Assembly: GCA_964571725.1 (NCBI GenBank)
Contig: CAZNDB010000001.1
Span: forward strand, 410,059 to 474,058
Source: UBA1369 sp964571725
Lineage (GTDB): Bacteria; Patescibacteriota; Gracilibacteria; UBA1369
DNA length: 64,000 bases
Direction: 5' to 3'
The translations under genes and the position numbers were made by a program. Each line of letters opens with the position of its first letter. Position 1 is the stretch's first letter. The notes beneath the pieces are model-generated. The model saw only the letters and a program-made list of their open reading frames with translations, did not search any database and had not been told where the DNA came from. This document shows, piece after piece, positions 51,067-60,314 of this stretch.

Positions 51067-51144
51067 CGTTATTTTATAATTTCTTAAAGTCCAATGTCTT
51101 ATAGCACTTTTAGCCGCTGGGGTCAAACCTTGCGACAGGCCATA

Positions 51145-54100
51145 CTAAGCCTTTTTTACAGCCACCTTTACCTTGTGAAAATCAATTTCCAGACTTGTTT
51201 CCTTATCCCATTCCAAATCGCCCTTCTGAATCAGTTCATCCGCCAGTGTTTCTCTTCTGATATAATCAGCATGCTTTGTAACAGCATCAGCAAGAGCCTT
51301 TTCAGCCGTCACGTCCAGAATAATATGATCGTTAACATTATAGTCGGCCTCTTTTCTCAAATCCTGAATTACCCTTACCACCTCACGGGCATACCCTTCC
51401 GACAACAATTCATCATTTATGGCAATAGTCAAAATAACAGTAATCCCCTTGTCGCTGGCGGCATCCGTTGCGCTATCATTCCCACTGGATTCCGTTTCCA
51501 GTACGAATTCATCTCCGGTTAAACGGACCTGTGTCCCTTCTCCCACTGTCAGCTTGGTCATTACCACATCACCATCAGCTTCTTCAAAATTACCGGCTTT
51601 GGCCTCCCGTATGATGTCCTGAACCAGTGAACCGAATTTAGGTCCGAGCAATTTGGCATTTGGCTTAAGCACCTTCTTAATGAGATTTCCAACCTGTTTC
51701 AGATCTAGAAATTTCACTTCCTTTACGTTCAATTCTTCCGCAATTACGTCAACCTGTTTCATAATAGATGCCTTGTCTGCCGATTCTGGTAAAGCAATCT
51801 CAACCAGACCAAGCGGCTGTCTGACTCTTATTTTGTTTTTGGACCGAATCTGATGTCCCAGGGTAACAATAGATCTAACCAGATAATTCTGCTGATTGAG
51901 ATCGTCGTCCACAAAAGATTTTCTGTATTCCGGCCAACCCTCCAGATGTACTGATTCCTTTCCGGTTAAATTTTTATAAATTTCCTCGGCCATGAACGGC
52001 ATAAAGGGGGCAAGCATCTTTGAGAAAACAACCAATACGGTATAAAGAGTCTGATAGGCCTCGTTTTTATCATTATCATTTTCCGATTTCCAAAAACGTC
52101 TTCTCGATCTTCTTACATACCAGTTGGACAAACTGTCGATAAAATCAACCATCGGCCTGGTAGCCTTCATCACATTATATTTATCCATCTCTTCCGTCGC
52201 GGTTTTCACCAATGCGTTCAATTCGGAAAGAATCCAGCGGTCCAAAGCATGCTGGGGCTTGAAATCCTTGACTACTTTTGTTGAATCCCAACCGTCAATA
52301 TTGGCATAGGTAACAAAGAAACTATAAGTGTTCCAAATTGTCAGATTGAACTTTTTCAAAAATTCATCCACATGCTGTTCCGAAAACCTGACGCCATCCC
52401 CAAGTACTACGGGAGACTGGTACAGATAGAACCTGACCGCATCCACTCCTTTTGTAGAAAAAAGCAGGGTTGGATCGGGGAAATTTTTCTTGCTCTTGGA
52501 GAGCTTTTCACCGTCGGCGGCATTGATATGGCCGGTACAAATGATGTTCTTGAAAGCCGGTTTGTCAAAAAGTATGGTGGCCAAAACATGCAATGTATAG
52601 AACCACCCCCTGGTCTGATCAATAGCCTCAATGATGAAGTCAGCGGGAAAATTTTCCTCAAACAGGCTCTTGTTTTCAAAAGGATAATGCAGTTGTGCGT
52701 AAGGCATGGATCCGCTTTCGAACCAGCAGTCAAAAACATCGGGCACCCGTTTCATCAAAAATTTCCCGTCTTTCGAATCTGTATGATCGGGATGCTGGAA
52801 AGTAATTTCATCAATAAACGGCTTATGGAGATCAAGATTTCCCTGATCGTCCACGGGCAGCTTTCCTCCAGTTAAATTTTTCAGCTCCTCCACTGATCCG
52901 ACACAAATCTGATCACCATTCTCATTTCTCCAGATCGGTAAAGGACAGCCCCAATAGCGGCTTCTGGAAACGCTCCAGTCACGGGCCCCTTCCAGCCATT
53001 TGCCGAAACGGCCGTCTTTAATGTGCGACGGCTGCCAGTTGATTTTCTGGTTATTGGCCAAAAGCTTATCCTTTACGTCAGTGACGCGGATAAACCAGGA
53101 ATTGGTCACGTAATTGAGCAAAGGAGTATCGGTCCTCCAGCAATGGGGATAGGAATGGCGGAAGTTCTCGTCGCTGAACAATAAATCTTTTTCTTTCAGG
53201 TATTTTCCAACATTTTGATCCTGTCCGCGGACATATTTGCCGGCAAAATCTGTCACTTCATTCTTGAAATTGCCGTTCATTTCCACGTGGATAATCGGCA
53301 GCAGACCCTTTTCCTTGATCAGATTGTAGTCGTCTTCGCCAAATCCTCCGGCAATGTGCACCACGCCGGTACCGTTGTCGGTAGTGACAAAGCTGGCATC
53401 AAAAATCTGGAAATAATTGGGATCGGCATCTTTATAATATGGAAAGAGGGGCTTGTATTTCTTACCCAGCAAATCAGCCGCCTTAATCTCTTGTATTACT
53501 TTGTATTCGCGTTCCTTAAAAGTGTCTGCCAAACGGTCTTTGCCCAGAATGTACTTCTGTCCCTCCGACTCGACCATTACATAGGGCAGATCCTTGCCAA
53601 TGGCCAGAGACTGGTTGCCGGGTAAAGTCCAGGGAGTGGTTGTCCAGGCCAGCACATAAACACCGGGCTGATCCACCAGTTCAAATTTGGCGGTAACAGA
53701 GTAATCCGTGACATCCTTATAATTCAGGGATGCTTCAAAGTTGCTCAAAGGGGTCTCCAGAGCGGTGGAAATATGCATTGGCTTGTAGCCCTGATACACC
53801 ATTCCTTTGTCCCAGATCTGCTTGAAAACCGACCAGATGGATTCCATGTAATTATTATCCAAAGTGGCATAGCCATGCTCAAAATCCACCCAGCGGCCCA
53901 TTCTCTCCATAATCTGCTCCCATTCCTTCTTATATTTAAAAACTGAAGCGCGGCAATCGGCGTTAAACTGCTTTACTCCGATTTTTTCAATATCGGCCCT
54001 GCCCCGTATGTTATGGGCTTTTTCTATTTCATTCTCCACCGGCACGCCGTGACAATCCCAACCGGCCACGCGCGGCACATAAAAGCCTTTCATGGTCCAG

Positions 54101-54312
54101 TATCTGGCCACTGCATCCTTCAGAGAGCTAATCATCAGATGACCGTAATGCGGCAATCCGTTGGCAAAGGGAGGTCCGTCAAAAAAGACCACTCTCTTTG
54201 CTGTTTCCCGAATTTTAAGAGATTTTTCAAAAATGGAATTATTTTTCCAATACTCCAGGTTCTGAAGCTCTATTTCAGTAAGATTCTGGTTATTCTTTAC
54301 AGGTTTAAACAT
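51145..54312 (-). CDS. ileS: isoleucyl-tRNA synthetase
   Basis: A 1055-residue class I synthetase. The HIGH motif appears as HYGH in DGPPFANGLPHYGHLM (residues 55-58), the KMSKS motif as KLSKS at about 602, WDCHGVPVENEIEK and the editing domain lie between them, and the anticodon-binding domain with RRSRRRFWKS follows. The size and motifs are those of the eukaryote-like clade of IleRS, which is often less sensitive to mupirocin. The ATG at 54312 is the first near the family start; eight further residues would be added by an upstream ATG. Confidence 0.95.
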   Translation of the reverse strand: MFKPVKNNQNLTEIELQNLEYWKNNSIFEKSLKIRETAKRVVFFDGPPFANGLPHYGHLMISSLKDAVARYWTMKGFYVPRVAGWDCHGVPVENEIEKAHNIRGRADIEKIGVKQFNADCRASVFKYKKEWEQIMERMGRWVDFEHGYATLDNNYMESIWSVFKQIWDKGMVYQGYKPMHISTALETPLSNFEASLNYKDVTDYSVTAKFELVDQPGVYVLAWTTTPWTLPGNQSLAIGKDLPYVMVESEGQKYILGKDRLADTFKEREYKVIQEIKAADLLGKKYKPLFPYYKDADPNYFQIFDASFVTTDNGTGVVHIAGGFGEDDYNLIKEKGLLPIIHVEMNGNFKNEVTDFAGKYVRGQDQNVGKYLKEKDLLFSDENFRHSYPHCWRTDTPLLNYVTNSWFIRVTDVKDKLLANNQKINWQPSHIKDGRFGKWLEGARDWSVSRSRYWGCPLPIWRNENGDQICVGSVEELKNLTGGKLPVDDQGNLDLHKPFIDEITFQHPDHTDSKDGKFLMKRVPDVFDCWFESGSMPYAQLHYPFENKSLFEENFPADFIIEAIDQTRGWFYTLHVLATILFDKPAFKNIICTGHINAADGEKLSKSKKNFPDPTLLFSTKGVDAVRFYLYQSPVVLGDGVRFSEQHVDEFLKKFNLTIWNTYSFFVTYANIDGWDSTKVVKDFKPQHALDRWILSELNALVKTATEEMDKYNVMKATRPMVDFIDSLSNWYVRRSRRRFWKSENDNDKNEAYQTLYTVLVVFSKMLAPFMPFMAEEIYKNLTGKESVHLEGWPEYRKSFVDDDLNQQNYLVRSIVTLGHQIRSKNKIRVRQPLGLVEIALPESADKASIMKQVDVIAEELNVKEVKFLDLKQVGNLIKKVLKPNAKLLGPKFGSLVQDIIREAKAGNFEEADGDVVMTKLTVGEGTQVRLTGDEFVLETESSGNDSATDAASDKGITVILTIAINDELLSEGYAREVVRVIQDLRKEADYNVNDHIILDVTAEKALADAVTKHADYIRRETLADELIQKGDLEWDKETSLEIDFHKVKVAVKKA

Positions 54313-54390
54313 GATTAAATTATTACGTTTACTCATTTCAAGCGTGCGTAATATAGCAAAAAGCCGATTTACTGTAAATCTTGATTATGA

Positions 54391-55326
54391 CTATCGTCCA
54401 ATCAGAAATTCCACCAAAACAAATGATATCCAGAAAAGTAATAACAGACAGGCCTCTTTTTTCGATAGAAAACGTCCTGATTTCAAAAAATTAAACAGAA
54501 GGAAAGATGCCAAAACCATAAACAGACCCGTAACGTAAATTATATTTATGGGAAAAGAAAAAGGTGATACCAACGCCAGAATACCCACCACAATGGTGGC
54601 ATCGGCCAAGACAGTACCCAAAATGTCACCAATCGCCAGAGAATCATCCCTCTTTCTGGCCGCTTTAATTGAAAAAAACAGTTCCGGCATGGTTGTTCCC
54701 AAACTGACCACCAGCATACCAATCAGCAAAGGATTGATGGAAAACTGTCCGGCCAGCGCAACAGCCGAAGAAACGGTAAAATGAGATCCGATCAGCAGTA
54801 CCGTCATGCTAAATAACAATTTCAAAAAGTGTTTATATCTGCCAATCCCGTTATGAAAAGGCAAACTATTATCAATCCCGTCTTTCAGCGCCAGATAATA
54901 GAATATTCCACCGATCAATATCAAAGCCAATCCTTCCAGCCGGGAAAAATATGCGTCAAGGCCGAGTATTAGCGGTAAAAGTAATAAAAAAGGATAAACC
55001 GCATGACTTTTCAGAATTTTTCTTTCAACTTTTAAACCTCTTTTTGCGAATAAGACGATCAACGCAAAAATCAAGGTCAAATCAGCTATGTTTGAGCCAA
55101 ACAGAGTACCAAGTCCGAAAGCCGGTATGCCTCCAATCGCGGAATTCACCGCTATCATTGTTTCAGGTAAAATCGAAATAACCGCCACCACAATAAATCC
55201 AACCACATATTTGGATAAGCGGTAACTTTCCGCCAGACAGGCGGCATGCCTGGTTGCCAAAGTTGCGCCTTTAATCACCATCAACATGGCCGTGATAAAA
55301 ATAAACAGATTGTCAGTAATTCCCAT
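54391..55326 (-). CDS. CaCA-family calcium/sodium antiporter (YrbG-like)
   Basis: A 311-residue protein with about ten hydrophobic segments in two inverted halves. The alpha repeats are recognisable: ISILPETMIAVNSA with GTLFGSNIADL in the first half, and SLGTTMPELFFSI with GDILGTVLADATI in the second, each with the conserved Glu. It exchanges Na+ or H+ for Ca2+ at the membrane. Single gene on the minus strand, after ileS. Confidence 0.88.
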   Translation of the reverse strand: MGITDNLFIFITAMLMVIKGATLATRHAACLAESYRLSKYVVGFIVVAVISILPETMIAVNSAIGGIPAFGLGTLFGSNIADLTLIFALIVLFAKRGLKVERKILKSHAVYPFLLLLPLILGLDAYFSRLEGLALILIGGIFYYLALKDGIDNSLPFHNGIGRYKHFLKLLFSMTVLLIGSHFTVSSAVALAGQFSINPLLIGMLVVSLGTTMPELFFSIKAARKRDDSLAIGDILGTVLADATIVVGILALVSPFSFPINIIYVTGLFMVLASFLLFNFLKSGRFLSKKEACLLLLFWISFVLVEFLIGR

Positions 55327-55449
55327 ATTTCCCGGTTTATTTTATTTTTAGGAGTTTTTATTCGATAATTTCCTGTTCAAATAATTATATCACAAATAAG
55401 CCCACGGATGTGAGAGTTAGCCTTTAAAAACACTAAACTATAATTTCAA

Positions 55450-55525
55450 TGGTGGACCCTAGGAGATTCGAACTCCTGACCTCTCCCATGCCATGGGAGC
55501 GCTCTACCAGCTGAGCTAAGGGCCC
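55450..55525 (-). tRNA. tRNA-Ala (anticodon GGC)
   Basis: A 76-base tRNA with encoded CCA. Acceptor GGGCCCT pairs with AGGGTCC; anticodon stem CTCCC/GGGAG with loop ATGGCAT gives GGC. With the CGC tRNA at 29916 the window has two alanine isoacceptors. Confidence 0.95.
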
Positions 55526-55542
55526 TGACTAAAGGTTTTCAA

Positions 55543-55618
55543 TGGTGGGCGCCAAGAGACTCGAACTCCTGACCCTCTCGGTGTAAACGAGATGCTCTAC
55601 CAACTGAGCTAGGCGCCC
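55543..55618 (-). tRNA. tRNA-Val (anticodon TAC)
   Basis: A 76-base tRNA with encoded CCA. Acceptor GGGCGCC pairs with GGCGCCC; anticodon stem TCTCG/CGAGA with loop TTTACAC gives TAC. It is upstream of tRNA-Ala(GGC) by 17 bases on the same transcript. Confidence 0.95.
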
Positions 55619-55652
55619 ACAAAATATTAAGATCGTCTTCCGAAGCGAGAAA

Positions 55653-55681
55653 AATTTAGCATGAGGACATTCTAAACTCAA
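55653..55681 (-). promoter_or_regulatory. promoter for tRNA-Val and tRNA-Ala
   Basis: On the minus strand TTGAGT at 55681-55676, a 17-base spacer and TAAATT at 55658-55653 lie 35 bases before the tRNA-Val 5' end. Confidence 0.6.
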
Positions 55682-55734
55682 GCCGTTTTTTTAAGGTTTT
55701 CGGAGCAACTGGAGTAGATTTGTTAAATTTATGT

Positions 55735-55762
55735 TTGAAATTCCGTCCAGATATACTATATT
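55735..55762 (+). promoter_or_regulatory. promoter for tRNA-Leu(GAG)
   Basis: TTGAAA at 55735-55740, a 16-base spacer and TATATT at 55757-55762; an overlapping TATACT at 55752 is an alternative -10. The tRNA starts 25 bases downstream. Confidence 0.45.
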
Positions 55763-55787
55763 TATCGGGCCAAAACCAATTGTATAG

Positions 55788-55873
55788 GCGCGAGTGGCGA
55801 AATGGCAGACGCACTACCTTGAGGTGGTAGCGCCCGCAAGGGCGTGGAGGTTCGACTCCTCTCTCGCGCACCA
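55788..55873 (+). tRNA. tRNA-Leu (anticodon GAG)
   Basis: An 86-base type II tRNA with encoded CCA. Acceptor GCGCGAG pairs with CTCGCGC; anticodon stem CTACC/GGTAG with loop TTGAGGT gives GAG; the variable arm is CGCCCGCAAGGGCG. It converges with the PDZ-protein gene. Confidence 0.95.
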
Positions 55874-55890
55874 TATACAATTTTTCACGT

Positions 55891-57045
55891 TTATAAGGGG
55901 AAACTTATTTTGATTGTTTTCTTACCTCTTAAAACCGTTAATTCCAGTTCCCCGCCATTTGCTTTCCTCATCACCAGATCCATAAAATTATCTTTTAAAA
56001 GTGATCTGTTCCCCACTTCCAGAATGATGTCCCCCGATTTTAAACCGGCCCGTTCCGACAAAGATCCTCTTATAACTCCGCCTTCAATAATCTGTCCCTG
56101 GGAAGAAACCCCTTCCGCCACCAGGCAACCATAATCCACCTCCAGACGTAAAGTCTGGGCCAAAGTTTTATCCAAAACCAAACATCTCAATCCCAAATTC
56201 ATTACGGACAATGATTTTTCATCCATCGTTAGTCGATCCATTAACGCACTAATTTCCTCAGCGGTAAGTTCTGAACGATCGTTTGCTTTCGCCATCATCA
56301 ACTGACCGGCCAGATTAACGAAAAATTTGGCCCCCTCGGTCTCTTGCATGCTGAATTTAACCAGCACCGGACTTAAAACTTCCCGCAAATCTATCGTCTC
56401 CAAAGCCAGATTTAATTTTTCTGATAAGATCCCTTCTTCCACTTTTGAGCTGCCAAAAATAACCGACTCAACAGCCAGGACCTTCTGCCCTACTTGTGAG
56501 AGCTTTAAATTACCTATTAAAACAGCCTTCAAATTATAGAATTTTGTCCTCTGATCGGGATTTAACAACAGCTCGCCCTTCTTTACCAGTCTGAACAGTG
56601 AAAACCCCTTTATTTTACCCTTAAATTCCAATTCATAAAATAATTTTTCCTGATCCATGGCCAACAAATCCTTACCCTGTTTTTCCTGCCATTCCCCTCC
56701 GTATAGAATCAATCCGTCCGAACTTAACACAACAGCAATATTCTTACATAATAAGCCTTTTTCAAAACACTCCCTAGCCAAATCGGGATTCTTCGTGGCA
56801 AATTTTTCATACTGCTCCTTGGGAAAAACATTGATCAATCCCGCAGTAAAAAGCTTAAGGGCATCAATGTTTGATGAGGCCTCCAGATATACCTGCTTTT
56901 CAGTGACTTTTTCAATTACCGGGGTTGTTCCGCGAAAACTGATAACGTTTAATGCATAGAAAGCTAAAATACCTCCCATCACTCCGACCAGCAAAATAAA
57001 GATTGAATCAATTAATTTATCTCTGAAATTAAGCCTGTTTGACAT
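55891..57045 (-). CDS. membrane-anchored PDZ-domain protein, HtrA-like but lacking a protease site
   Basis: A 384-residue protein with one transmembrane helix at about 12-33, an outer region of about 265 residues, and a C-terminal PDZ domain from about 300 (AERAGLKSGDIILEVGNRSL-type; here SERAGLKSGDIILEVG). The middle part may be derived from a trypsin-like fold (IAVVLSSDGLILYGGEW resembles the HtrA region around the His), but no GNSGG serine motif and no His-Asp pair are visible, so protease activity is unlikely. A scaffold or sensor for protein C-termini is a reasonable guess. Confidence 0.65.
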   Translation of the reverse strand: MSNRLNFRDKLIDSIFILLVGVMGGILAFYALNVISFRGTTPVIEKVTEKQVYLEASSNIDALKLFTAGLINVFPKEQYEKFATKNPDLARECFEKGLLCKNIAVVLSSDGLILYGGEWQEKQGKDLLAMDQEKLFYELEFKGKIKGFSLFRLVKKGELLLNPDQRTKFYNLKAVLIGNLKLSQVGQKVLAVESVIFGSSKVEEGILSEKLNLALETIDLREVLSPVLVKFSMQETEGAKFFVNLAGQLMMAKANDRSELTAEEISALMDRLTMDEKSLSVMNLGLRCLVLDKTLAQTLRLEVDYGCLVAEGVSSQGQIIEGGVIRGSLSERAGLKSGDIILEVGNRSLLKDNFMDLVMRKANGGELELTVLRGKKTIKISFPL

Positions 57046-57121
57046 AATAGTTATAAATAAAACCCGTTTATCTATAACACTAACGTCCCTTCAGGTCAAT
57101 TCGGTACAAATTAGATAGAAT

Positions 57122-58705
57122 CTAAGTTTTCTTTACTACTATCAGGGTAATGTCATCCATTTGCTTGTACCCCTGTCGATATAAATAGACGTCGGAAATG
57201 ATCGAGTTTTTAATGGCCAGAGCCGTCGGGAACCCACTGTAAGCCTTCACAATAGCCTTTAACCTGTCCATCCCGTACATTTCTTTTTCATTTTTCCAGG
57301 CTTCGGGAATACCATCCGAATAGATTACCAGCACATCATTTTTCTCCAGGGAAACATCTCTTACCGTAATCAATTTACTGATATCGGGTACCATGCCCAA
57401 GGCCAGTCCGCCGGCCGGCAAAAGATCAATCCGGTCTTCGCTGGCCTTGTAATGAATTATTTGTTCATGACCGGCACTGACATAACTGAATTTATTCTCC
57501 AGAGTCAGCCATTTCATTAAAACCAGCGTGATAAACATATTGGGCATGGTTTTAGCCTTCAATACTTCATTCACTTCCACCAATATCTCATCCATTTTGG
57601 CCCGGTCAGCATAGGAATAAAAAAGAGCATTGGCAATCGAAACCACAATGCCCGAGGGAACTCCATGCCCGGTTACATCCCCCAGATAGAACATTAATTC
57701 TTCTTTGGAAGGCATCAAAAAATCATAACAATCTCCACCAATTTCTTCAGCAGGAATAATACCGGCGGCCAAATCCAAACCACTTATCATTGGTACATCC
57801 TTTGGAATAATTCTCTGCTGAATCAGCTTTGCCAGTTCCAGCTCCTTTCCCACGCGTTCCTTATAAACCAGAGCTTTTGTGCTTTCCTGCAAGTCTGCGG
57901 CCATATTATTAAAAGTCTGGGCCAATTCATAGATTTCATCGTGCGTCTTCACTTCAACCCGATGAGTCAAATCTCCGGTAGCCAGTATCTCCGCGCCAGC
58001 CTTCAAAACCGCCAAAGGCTTGGTGATATTGGAACCGAATATAAAAGCCAAGAGTATACCCAAAGCCACACCAAATATGGCCAGCAATAAAGTTCTAACC
58101 TGTGTCACCTGTACTCTGGCCGCTAAAGCATTATAAGTGACGCCATAAATTATGGAATACTCCTCATCCGCGGGCTGAACAAGAAACTTGATTCTCTCAT
58201 TGGTTGCCAGGTCGCTAATCGAGCTATCGTCTTCATTGACCGGATCATATAAAACCTGACCGTTGGGCAGTCCGGTTTTTTTAAAATAAATGATTCTGTC
58301 CTTTTCTGTTTTTACTGACAGTTTCCTGGCTTTCAGCTGGGACAAAAGATTCTCGTCTTGGATTGATCTGACCTTACCCAGATATTTCTGTTCGGTATCT
58401 TCTTTTGAATCATAAAGAATATCGCCTTGAAAATTTACGACCTGTATCCAGGAAATATCCTCATTTTTGGTCAGTACGCTTTTTATTTCCCTGTTGAAGT
58501 AAACAAAACTATTGGGAATCAGATACAATTTGTAGTCTTCGGAAATCTTGCCGGAAGTTAATTCCGCAAAAGACCTGGCCCGAATAAAAGTATCTTTGAT
58601 TAATTCCTTTTCTTTCTCCTGAATCTGCATAAAAGCAGCTATCGTCAGCAAGATGACGATGAAGACGGAGATTCCCAGTATCAGTTTTGCTTTTAATGAT
58701 TTCAT
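57122..58705 (-). CDS. SpoIIE-type PP2C phosphatase with outer sensor domain and HAMP
   Basis: A 527-residue protein. Transmembrane helices at about 8-27 and 204-224 flank an outer sensor of about 175 residues of dCache/single-Cache character (DISWIQVVNFQGDILYDS). HAMP (225-277) leads to a SpoIIE/RsbU phosphatase: GGDCYDF at 323-329, GDVTGHG at 342-348, YSDGIPEA at 462-469 and DDIT at 517-520. It should dephosphorylate STAS proteins in response to an outside signal. Its ATG overlaps the stop of the family 5 binding-protein gene (ATGA at 58705-58702), tying expression of sensor and binding protein. Confidence 0.88.
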   Translation of the reverse strand: MKSLKAKLILGISVFIVILLTIAAFMQIQEKEKELIKDTFIRARSFAELTSGKISEDYKLYLIPNSFVYFNREIKSVLTKNEDISWIQVVNFQGDILYDSKEDTEQKYLGKVRSIQDENLLSQLKARKLSVKTEKDRIIYFKKTGLPNGQVLYDPVNEDDSSISDLATNERIKFLVQPADEEYSIIYGVTYNALAARVQVTQVRTLLLAIFGVALGILLAFIFGSNITKPLAVLKAGAEILATGDLTHRVEVKTHDEIYELAQTFNNMAADLQESTKALVYKERVGKELELAKLIQQRIIPKDVPMISGLDLAAGIIPAEEIGGDCYDFLMPSKEELMFYLGDVTGHGVPSGIVVSIANALFYSYADRAKMDEILVEVNEVLKAKTMPNMFITLVLMKWLTLENKFSYVSAGHEQIIHYKASEDRIDLLPAGGLALGMVPDISKLITVRDVSLEKNDVLVIYSDGIPEAWKNEKEMYGMDRLKAIVKAYSGFPTALAIKNSIISDVYLYRQGYKQMDDITLIVVKKT

Positions 58706-60255
58706 TTTCTAATGGCTCTAATTTTTGATGGATAAATAAGTGAATCAACCCGGGGTTTAAAATCCAGATCCGAATGAAAAGCAAAGATAGACTGTGTTTC
58801 GAAAAGCGGCACTCCCACCACGTCATCTTCCACGGCAATTTTCATGGCCTCCTGCATGTACTCCAATCTCTCTCTGAAACTGAAACTGGTCTCACTGTCT
58901 TCAATTAACCGGTCAACTTTTTTATTCACATAATTCATTCCGTTGTAAACACCATATACTCCTGTCTGACGGGAATGCAGTACGGATTTTAAAAAGGGCA
59001 AGGCATCTCCGCTATCATTTCTCCAGCCTAGATAGTAAAAAGGTAATTCTCTGGCAGTGAGCTTTTCCTGAAGAACCTGATCCGTAACCGGCATCAACTC
59101 AACATTCATCCCTATCAGAGCCAGCTGTTCCTGAAAATATTGTCCAAACAATTTCAGAGTTCCCGGGTAAAAAATTTGTACATCCAGTTTTTTGAAACCT
59201 GAGACCGTCTTGGTCAATTCCTTTTCAGCCGCAACCTGGTCATATTCATACCCTTTCAAGTTAGGGTTATAACCAAACACGCCATTGGACACAAACTGGT
59301 TCACAGTTTTCGCGTATCCGTAGGCCAAATCCAAAAAGCTTTCCCTGTTCAAACCCATTGCCACTGCCATCCTTACTGATTTTTGACCAAATACCGGGTC
59401 CGCCATATTAAACATTACAAAGCCTACCTCCAGACTGGGCATCATAGCCACCTGGAATCCCCTCTCTTTGATCTCCTCAACCGCGTCAGGCGGAACATTT
59501 ACCAAAAAATCCACGGTCTGATCATATAGACTGTTTACCCTTTCCAGTTTATTGGCAATTGAGAGTATTTCCAATTGCCCGAAATAGGCTGGTTTACCCC
59601 AATAATTCTCATTTCTCTCATAAACAACATCATTCAGATCAGAAGCATCGGTCACTTTATAGGCTCCTGTACCGTTTGGATTGGCATAATCGCTAAACCC
59701 GTCCGGTACGATCAATAATTTTGATATTTTGTTAAGCAGCAGCGGATCCGGTTTTTTAGTTGTAATAATGATGCTATGATCACCAATTTTTTCAAACTTC
59801 TGCACACTGTCCAGCAAGTCGGCCGCAACACTATCACGTTTATCTTTGGCCTGTTTAAAACTATAAATTACATCATCAGGATCCAGAGAACTGCCATCGT
59901 GAAACACTATTCCCTGTCTGAGATGTATCTGCCATTGTTTTTCGTTCAACAGCCCGTAATAGACCGCCAGCACCGGCTGAAGACTGAGATTTTCATCTAT
60001 GCCGACCAAAGGCTCATACACGTCATAAAGTCTGGTCTGAACTGCGGAATCAGCACTAAACGGATTAAGATCACCCGGAGTAAACAAATAGGCTATTTTC
60101 AAGACTTTACCGCTGTTATCAACCGGCGCAACCCTTTCTCCGAATAAAAGATTGGCCATAGCGCTAAACTCGTCTTCAAAAACCAGGGCTGAGCCCGATA
60201 TCACGGCCACAGCCAGTAACAGTACAAAACCCAATTTTCCTGTTAAGCCTTTCAA
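58702..60255 (-). CDS. family 5 extracellular solute-binding protein, coupled to a phosphatase gene
   Basis: A 517-residue protein with an N-terminal hydrophobic helix (about 8-25) acting as signal or anchor, no lipobox cysteine, and the family 5 fold: YLFTPGDLNPFSAD, LRQGIVFHDGSSLDPDDVIYSF (in parts) and YNMNYVNKKVDRLIED-like end segments. No permease or ATPase is adjacent. Instead a sensor phosphatase gene begins within its stop codon. This suggests the binding protein feeds a signal to the phosphatase rather than an importer; that is inference. Confidence 0.84.
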   Translation of the reverse strand: MKGLTGKLGFVLLLAVAVISGSALVFEDEFSAMANLLFGERVAPVDNSGKVLKIAYLFTPGDLNPFSADSAVQTRLYDVYEPLVGIDENLSLQPVLAVYYGLLNEKQWQIHLRQGIVFHDGSSLDPDDVIYSFKQAKDKRDSVAADLLDSVQKFEKIGDHSIIITTKKPDPLLLNKISKLLIVPDGFSDYANPNGTGAYKVTDASDLNDVVYERNENYWGKPAYFGQLEILSIANKLERVNSLYDQTVDFLVNVPPDAVEEIKERGFQVAMMPSLEVGFVMFNMADPVFGQKSVRMAVAMGLNRESFLDLAYGYAKTVNQFVSNGVFGYNPNLKGYEYDQVAAEKELTKTVSGFKKLDVQIFYPGTLKLFGQYFQEQLALIGMNVELMPVTDQVLQEKLTARELPFYYLGWRNDSGDALPFLKSVLHSRQTGVYGVYNGMNYVNKKVDRLIEDSETSFSFRERLEYMQEAMKIAVEDDVVGVPLFETQSIFAFHSDLDFKPRVDSLIYPSKIRAIRK

Positions 60256-60314
60256 AAGAGATATAGTTAAATCCCTTTATTATAACAGAAAAACAGAATT
60301 CTTTTAAGCCCAAA

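Noticed and set aside
55656..55880. Open frame on the minus strand across tRNA-Leu(GAG)
   Set aside because: The frame is made by tRNA sequence; no family match or start signal.
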